From positions 1-9,856 of the forward strand of contig WQVW01000039.1 of assembly GCA_009785655.1 (NCBI GenBank): 9,856 bases of DNA. The letters are read 5' to 3'. Made by a program: the position numbers and the translations under genes. A model generated the notes under the pieces. The model did not search any database. It was given only the letters and a program-made list of their open reading frames with translations, and had not been told where the DNA came from. This document shows positions 6,511-9,856 of this stretch, piece by piece; within the stretch, counting starts at the first letter, position 1; the number at the start of each line of letters is the position of its first letter. Source of the stretch: Oscillospiraceae bacterium (GTDB taxonomy: Bacteria; Bacillota; Clostridia; Oscillospirales; Oscillospiraceae).

Positions 6511-6729
6511 TTATTCCTCACTCAGTTTTTCCAAGCCTACTCCGCGTGAAAACTGCTTTCGGATATCCGCATCACGCCACGAAAAGAATGTCTTTGCCCC
6601 CGTACCCGCGCCCCAGGATTCGCGCTTAACCTTGGAGACATAGGGTGTTTCGCCCTGCGCGTACTTTTGCAGTTCTTGCAACAACTGCGGGGGCAACAGT
6701 TCTGCTGCATTACGGTATTTTATAGACAT
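6511..6729 (-). CDS. CD3324-like small protein, apparently truncated at the C-terminus
   Basis: A 72-residue protein starting KYRNAAELLPPQLLQELQKY and carrying YAQGETPYVSK (23-33) and a later RDADIRKQFSRGVGLEKLSEE (52-72). This matches what I recall of the clostridial CD3324-type proteins of about 85-90 residues, small putative DNA-binding proteins ending in a helix-turn-helix. Here the protein stops right after 'LSEE', where relatives continue with an aromatic residue and the second helix, so the recognition helix seems missing; the next codons do not resemble it in any frame. I start at ATG 6729, preceded by GAGG at four bases and matching the family N-terminus; an upstream in-frame ATG at 6831 would add 34 unrelated residues across the promoter region. 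It may be a decayed gene or a shorter variant. Confidence 0.6.
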   Translation of the reverse strand: MSIKYRNAAELLPPQLLQELQKYAQGETPYVSKVKRESWGAGTGAKTFFSWRDADIRKQFSRGVGLEKLSEE

Positions 6730-6754
6730 CAATCCTCGCATTGGTGATGTTGTT

Positions 6755-6784
6755 ATCATAAAACAGAAGCCAATCAAGCCGCAA
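6755..6784 (-). promoter_or_regulatory. Possible promoter of the CD3324-like gene
   Basis: Minus strand: TTGCGG (6784-6779), 18-bp spacer, TATGAT (6760-6755). The -10 is one mismatch from consensus, the -35 is weak. Start of transcription near 6748 would give a leader of about 20 nt containing the GAGG site. Confidence 0.35.
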
Positions 6785-6834
6785 GGGAAAGAATTATTTA
6801 TATTAAAGTCTGTTTGGTTTTCGGTAATCATACA

Positions 6835-6862
6835 GCGGGACGTCGAGGACGCCGTCCCCTAC
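6835..6862. repeat. 28-bp palindromic repeat, copy 1
   Basis: The plus-strand unit begins GCGGGACGTCGAGG and ends ACGCCGTCCCCTAC. An identical 28-bp copy lies at 8859-8886. GGGACG and CGTCCC form the arms of an imperfect hairpin. The CTA at 6859-6861 is the TAG stop codon of the HAD gene, so the repeat edge coincides with the end of that gene. It may act as a transcription end signal for the HAD gene. Confidence 0.75.
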
Positions 6863-7494
6863 AGCAACTCCGCCAAATCCGCAATCACTGCCACATGCGG
6901 GAACGCCCGCAATTCATCCGCTGTGGTCGCGCCGGTGGTCACCGCAGCAAACGCGACGCCCGCATTCTGCGCCGTCTGTGCGTCTGTTGGGCTGTCACCG
7001 ATGTATACGGCATCGCTGATATCCACACCGAGTTCCGCTGTCGCTTTCAGCACACCGTCCGGCGCGGGTTTGATATCCCGGACATCCTCACTGCCGATGA
7101 CTATATCAAACAGATCCGCGATATTGTTCTTGTGCAGCGTCTCCATAATCCGGCGGCGGAGTTTGTTGGAGATTATTCCGAGCTTTTGACCCCGATTTTT
7201 CAGCTCAGTGATCACCGGAATCACCGACGGGTACAAAAAAGTTTCATCCGCCATGTAGATGTCGGCCTCACACATGTATTCCTCGGCGTACTGGTTTAAA
7301 GTTTCCGCATCCTCAACACCGGTGAGGGTTTTGAATATCTCGTTAATCCCCTGTCCTATGCCGCGTTTTATCGTATCATCCGGCACGTCGGGGTGACCGT
7401 GGCGCAGTATCACCGTTCTGTAACACTTGACGATCGCAGTCTCCGCATTGGCGAGTGTATAGTCGAAATCGAACAGATATACGCTGTATTGCAT
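6859..7494 (-). CDS. HAD-superfamily hydrolase, phosphoglycolate phosphatase-like
   Basis: A 211-residue cytoplasmic phosphatase of the Gph/PpaX/beta-phosphoglucomutase branch. Motif I is LFDFDYTL with nucleophile Asp9 and acid/base Asp11; a helical cap follows (about 18-85); motif II is GIISNK (Ser109); motif III is Lys142 in DIKPAPDG; motif IV is YIGDSPTD (Asp167, Asp171). All catalytic residues are present. Substrate cannot be told from sequence; phosphoglycolate or another small sugar phosphate is possible. The start at 7494 is chosen because motif I must be close to the N-terminus and AAGGAG lies ten bases upstream; a longer reading from 7620 would add 42 residues across the divergent promoter region and the start of the neighbouring gene. 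It is divergent from the DUF3810 gene, 81 bp away. The stop codon lies in a palindromic repeat. Confidence 0.9.
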   Translation of the reverse strand: MQYSVYLFDFDYTLANAETAIVKCYRTVILRHGHPDVPDDTIKRGIGQGINEIFKTLTGVEDAETLNQYAEEYMCEADIYMADETFLYPSVIPVITELKNRGQKLGIISNKLRRRIMETLHKNNIADLFDIVIGSEDVRDIKPAPDGVLKATAELGVDISDAVYIGDSPTDAQTAQNAGVAFAAVTTGATTADELRAFPHVAVIADLAELL

Positions 7495-7504
7495 ATTTGC
7501 AAAT

Positions 7505-7510
7505 CTCCTT
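7505..7510 (-). promoter_or_regulatory. Shine-Dalgarno site that sets the HAD start
   Basis: Minus-strand AAGGAG is followed after ten bases by ATG at 7494. The ten-base spacer is itself a perfect palindrome, ATTTGCAAAT (7495-7504). The 81-bp gap also holds a CGCCC-TTGC-GGGCG hairpin (7520-7533). I could not identify a clear promoter for the HAD gene in it. Confidence 0.6.
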
Positions 7511-7524
7511 CCACAAATTCGCCC

Positions 7525-7553
7525 TTGCGGGCGGCAGTCGAATCCTGTATATT
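7525..7553 (+). promoter_or_regulatory. Possible promoter of the DUF3810 gene
   Basis: TTGCGG (7525-7530), 17-bp spacer, TATATT (7548-7553). The -10 is one mismatch from consensus, the -35 is weak. The predicted start near 7560 leaves a short leader with AAGGG (7561-7565) as ribosome site, ten bases before the ATG at 7576. Confidence 0.4.
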
Positions 7554-7575
7554 GTATGTAAAGGGTGTGATAATC

Positions 7576-8754
7576 ATGGCTGTTGCCGAAAAAATAAAAC
7601 GCAGACTGCGGCTGCGCCAAAAACCACTGCCGCGCGCCGTTTACATAGCGCTTTGCGCATTCCCCGCTGTTTTGACGATTTTATTCTACGTCCTGCGTAA
7701 CAACACCCGCGTGATGGATTGGGCGTCTTTACGCGTGGCCGCGCCTATTCGGACATTTTTAGGGTTTATCACGTCTGTCTTCCCGTTCTCTGTAATGGAA
7801 CTCTTAATCGCCGCCATCGTAGTGGGGGTTATCTGGTTTATCGCCAAAACGATCAAACTCACGATCAGAAAGCGTGGGATGCGGCTGAAAACTTTATCGA
7901 AACGGGTGCTGCATTTGGCTGTTTTTGCGCTTTATTTCTGGGGATTGTTCTGCTGGCTGTGGAATGTTGGATACTTTGCCCAAGGCTTTGCTGAACGCAA
8001 TGGAATCGTTCCTCGCGAAGCCTCGGTTGAAGAGCTTATAGCGGTCGCAGAAATGTTCACTGCCAGGGCGAATGCGCTATCCCAGGCAGTTGATCGTAAC
8101 GAAAACGGACGGCTTCAGGCAGACAGGCGTGAAGTGTTCGCCCAATCGCTGAATGTTTTTCATGGAATTTCAGACGAATTCCCGGAACTGGGCGGCAGAA
8201 TTTTCAGGCCGAAACCGATGATATTCTCCTGGCTGATGAGCCGCACCGGATATGGCGGCATATACTTCGCCCTCACAGGGGAGGCGAATGTCAATACCCA
8301 ACTACCGATGAGCACAATGCCATCCACTATCGCGCACGAACACGCGCACCAGCTGGGCGTATTCTCTGAAGACGAGGCCAATTTCGTCGCAATCATGGCC
8401 TCTACCCGCTCCGGAATTGTGATATACGAATACTCCGGCTACTTTCTGGGTCTGATTTATCTGATGCGCGCGCTGAACGACATCCACCCCGATCTCTGGT
8501 TAGAAATGTGGGACACTTTCAGCCCGGAGCTTCAGCGAGACTGGCTTGATAACAGAGAATTTTGGCAATCGCAAAGAACAGTAAATACAGGTATCCGACT
8601 GGTCGATTCTGTGCTGACGGCGGTAACAGAAACAGTCCGCGACGCAGTGGACACGGTCTATGACAGCTTCCTGCGAGCCAATGACCAGGAGCTCGGCCTG
8701 CAATCTTACGGCGCGGTGGTGGATCTGCTGATTGCGTACTTCTTGCCGGTGTAG
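7576..8754 (+). CDS. DUF3810 membrane protein with metallopeptidase-like HExxH motif
   Basis: A 392-residue membrane protein of the DUF3810 family, function unknown. Three hydrophobic segments occupy the N-terminal third (about 21-40, 70-92, 111-133), after a basic start (KIKRRLRLRQK) that should be cytoplasmic. The rest is one extracytoplasmic or membrane-attached domain holding STIAHEHAHQLGVFSEDEANF (250-270): His254, Glu255 and His258 fit an HExxH zinc site, and the EDE at 265-267 could give a third ligand. This resembles the M48/M56-type arrangement of membrane zinc peptidases, so peptidase activity is an inference. ATG 7576 is preferred because AAGGG lies ten bases upstream; a reading from 7393 would add 61 residues across the promoter and the opposite HAD gene. 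It is the only plus-strand gene here. Its TAG stop is part of GTAGGGCGATCG. Confidence 0.87.
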   Translation: MAVAEKIKRRLRLRQKPLPRAVYIALCAFPAVLTILFYVLRNNTRVMDWASLRVAAPIRTFLGFITSVFPFSVMELLIAAIVVGVIWFIAKTIKLTIRKRGMRLKTLSKRVLHLAVFALYFWGLFCWLWNVGYFAQGFAERNGIVPREASVEELIAVAEMFTARANALSQAVDRNENGRLQADRREVFAQSLNVFHGISDEFPELGGRIFRPKPMIFSWLMSRTGYGGIYFALTGEANVNTQLPMSTMPSTIAHEHAHQLGVFSEDEANFVAIMASTRSGIVIYEYSGYFLGLIYLMRALNDIHPDLWLEMWDTFSPELQRDWLDNREFWQSQRTVNTGIRLVDSVLTAVTETVRDAVDTVYDSFLRANDQELGLQSYGAVVDLLIAYFLPV

Positions 8755-8762
8755 GGCGATCG
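8749..8762 (+). repeat. Short GTGTAGGGCGATCG repeat fragment at the DUF3810 stop codon
   Basis: GTGTAGGGCGATCG includes the stop codon TAG at 8752-8754 and is nearly identical to the minus-strand motif at 163-178 (two single-base gaps). It may be the remnant left end of a GTAGGG-type element. Confidence 0.35.
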
Positions 8763-8781
8763 TAATGTACAGCAACACCCC

Positions 8782-8834
8782 GTAGGGACGACCGCCTCGG
8801 TCGTCCGCGGACAGTCGGGGGCGACCGTCCCTAC
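8782..8834. repeat. 53-bp GTAGGGACG...CGTCCCTAC palindromic element
   Basis: GTAGGGACG (8782-8790) and CGTCCCTAC (8826-8834) are exact inverted ends. Inside, GGACGACCG (8786-8794) and CGGTCGTCC (8798-8806) form a perfect 9-bp hairpin with loop CCT. The two foldings share bases and are alternatives. It lies between the convergent DUF3810 and pyrF genes and could end transcription from both sides. GTAGGG-edged elements of this kind recur in many Clostridia genomes as far as I recall. Confidence 0.75.
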
Positions 8835-8858
8835 AACGACTTTCCCGTATTGCACATT

Positions 8859-8886
8859 GCGGGACGTCGAGGACGCCGTCCCCTAC
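8859..8886. repeat. 28-bp palindromic repeat, copy 2
   Basis: Identical over 28 bp to 6835-6862 and in the same orientation. The CTA at 8883-8885 is the TAG stop codon of pyrF. A further inverted pair, TCCCG (8843-8847) and CGGGA (8860-8864), could extend a hairpin leftward. It closes the 128-bp repeat-filled gap after the DUF3810 gene. Confidence 0.75.
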
Positions 8887-9794
8887 GCGTATACGACCCC
8901 GCGCAATTCATCTCTCATACGCAGTGCCTCAGCCCGGGCGGATTCTTTGTAGTCCGCCCCTGTTTTTTTCCACGCGGCGATGATTCCGCGGGAGGAGTTG
9001 ATAATCGCGCCTCTGCCGTCTTTATCAAAAGCGTGCGCCACATCCGCCGCCGCGCCGCCTTGCGCACCGTATCCCGGCACCAGGAAAAACGTGTGTTTCA
9101 GCCGTGCGCGCAAAAACTCCAGCTCCTCCGGATATGTCGCCCCGACAACGGCACCGATGCGGGAAAATCCGTATTGTCCAATTGTCTCGTGAGATATATT
9201 CTCCAGCAAATCGCCGACGACCGTGTATAATCTGTCCTCGCCGATGAATTTATCTTGCAACTCTCCGGCTGACGGGTTGGAGGTTTTGACAAGCGCAAAC
9301 ATCGCCTTGTCGCACTCCGTCGCCGTTTTCAGGAACGGCAAGACGCCGTCTGACCCCAGATAGGCGTTTATCGTCAACGCGTCCACATCAAACGCACTGA
9401 TCTCCGTGCCACCGACTTTGACTGAGCCAAAATACGCCGCGCTGTAGGCGGAGGCGGTGGAGCCGATGTCGTTGCGCTTGCCGTCCAATATAACGTACAT
9501 ACCGCGCGATTTCGCGTAATCACAAGTCATTTTAAGTGCGGCGACCCCATCCGGCCCCAGTGCCTCGTAATACGCCGATTGCGGCTTCACAGCAGGGACA
9601 ATATCGCAAACCGCGTCTATAAGCCCTTTGTTGAATTCAAGAACAGCCTGCGCAGCAGCTTGTAACGTCTCCCCATGCGCGGCGATGTGCTTGTCCAGAA
9701 TCTCCGGCGGAACATGTTCCAGCGCCGGGTCAAGTCCGACAACCGTCGGGTTTTTCATTTCGTCGATTTTCTGTTGTAATCTGTCAAATGACAT
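8883..9794 (-). CDS. pyrF: Orotidine 5'-phosphate decarboxylase, type 2
   Basis: A 303-residue cytoplasmic enzyme converting OMP to UMP, the last step of de novo pyrimidine synthesis. Family marks: VVGLDP (18-23), AVKPQSAYYE (68-77, Lys70), the catalytic DGKRNDIGSTA (104-114; Asp104, Lys106, Asp109), DALTINAYLG (138-147), LVKTSNPSA (168-176), GAVVGATYPEE (214-224), phosphate-binding LVPGYGAQGG (238-247) and IINSSRGI (264-271). The length and the KTSNPSA and GAQGG motifs place it in the longer type 2 subfamily rather than the E. coli form of about 245 residues. The start at 9794 is firm: AGGAGG lies eight bases upstream. Other pyr genes probably lie upstream, outside the window; no PyrR attenuator is visible. 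The TAG stop is the edge of the 28-bp repeat. Confidence 0.97.
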   Translation of the reverse strand: MSFDRLQQKIDEMKNPTVVGLDPALEHVPPEILDKHIAAHGETLQAAAQAVLEFNKGLIDAVCDIVPAVKPQSAYYEALGPDGVAALKMTCDYAKSRGMYVILDGKRNDIGSTASAYSAAYFGSVKVGGTEISAFDVDALTINAYLGSDGVLPFLKTATECDKAMFALVKTSNPSAGELQDKFIGEDRLYTVVGDLLENISHETIGQYGFSRIGAVVGATYPEELEFLRARLKHTFFLVPGYGAQGGAAADVAHAFDKDGRGAIINSSRGIIAAWKKTGADYKESARAEALRMRDELRGVVYA

Positions 9795-9797
9795 TGG

Positions 9798-9856
9798 TTA
9801 CTCCTCCTTTAATCGCTTTTGTTGCCCAATAAGACGGGATACCATCCTCAATTGCA
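9798..9856 (-). other. Region upstream of pyrF, possibly the end of another gene
   Basis: Two minus-strand frames are open to the window edge. One ends ...GQQKRLKEE with TAA at 9800-9798, three bases before pyrF, with the pyrF SD inside its last codons. The other ends ...AIKGGVTNVI with TGA at 9786-9784, overlapping pyrF by eleven bases. Either would make pyrF part of an operon. At about 20 codons neither can be identified, and neither may be coding. Confidence 0.25.

Noticed and set aside
7393..7575. 61-residue N-terminal extension of the DUF3810 protein
   Set aside because: It is antisense to the HAD coding region and crosses the promoter region; the protein has a normal start at 7576 with an SD.
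7495..7620. 42-residue N-terminal extension of the HAD phosphatase
   Set aside because: Motif I should be near the N-terminus, a good SD sits before ATG 7494, and the extension overlaps the divergent gene's start.
8782..8834. Complete insertion sequence or transposon
   Set aside because: There is no transposase frame and the element is only 53 bp long; at most a non-autonomous element.
6835..8886. CRISPR array from the repeated 28-mers
   Set aside because: Only two copies about 2 kb apart with genes between them, plus no cas genes.

Overview
The window looks like ordinary chromosome from a Gram-positive, probably anaerobic, Firmicute of the Clostridia (an Oscillospirales- or Christensenellales-type gut bacterium is my guess). 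The reasons are a tgt-yajC-yrzE-like gene order as in Bacillus subtilis, strong AGGAGG-type ribosome binding sites, the long (type 2) form of PyrF, an AGCS amino acid symporter, a PMCA-type calcium ATPase, a CD3324-like small protein, and moderately GC-rich DNA with GTAGGG...CCCTAC palindromic repeats between genes. I see no phage, transposase, CRISPR, tRNA or rRNA.

Layout, left to right. Positions 1-186 hold the first codons of a minus-strand gene that runs off the left edge, with a promoter that carries tandem 10-bp repeats over its -10 box. Positions 187-1572 (minus) encode a sodium:amino acid symporter with its own promoter and a leader hairpin. Positions 1701-4799 (minus) form a two-gene unit: a four-helix membrane protein of the YrzE/TIGR04086 type, then, three bases after its stop, a P-type Ca2+ ATPase. 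Positions 4800-4981 are non-coding: an intrinsic terminator closes the tgt-yajC operon, and a leader hairpin covers the YrzE-like gene's ribosome binding site. Positions 4982-6432 (minus) are tgt then yajC, apparently started by a consensus promoter so close to tgt that the mRNA should be leaderless. Positions 6511-6729 (minus) hold a CD3324-like small protein that stops before the expected end of its fold. Positions 6859-7494 (minus) encode a HAD phosphatase, divergent from a plus-strand DUF3810 membrane metallopeptidase-like protein (7576-8754). Convergent with that gene is pyrF (8883-9794, minus). The 128 bp between those two stop codons is packed with palindromic repeats.

The genes do not form one pathway. 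tgt (queuosine in tRNA), yajC (Sec accessory) and pyrF (UMP synthesis) are housekeeping; the ATPase and symporter handle Ca2+ and amino acid transport. I found no convincing new multi-gene system. The most interesting signals are small: (i) short palindromic repeats whose terminal GTAGGG supplies the TAG stop codon of three separate genes, (ii) a perfect 39-bp palindrome that contains the -35 box of a leaderless tgt promoter, (iii) a Shine-Dalgarno-masking hairpin before the YrzE-like/ATPase pair, and (iv) an operator-like repeat array at the left edge.
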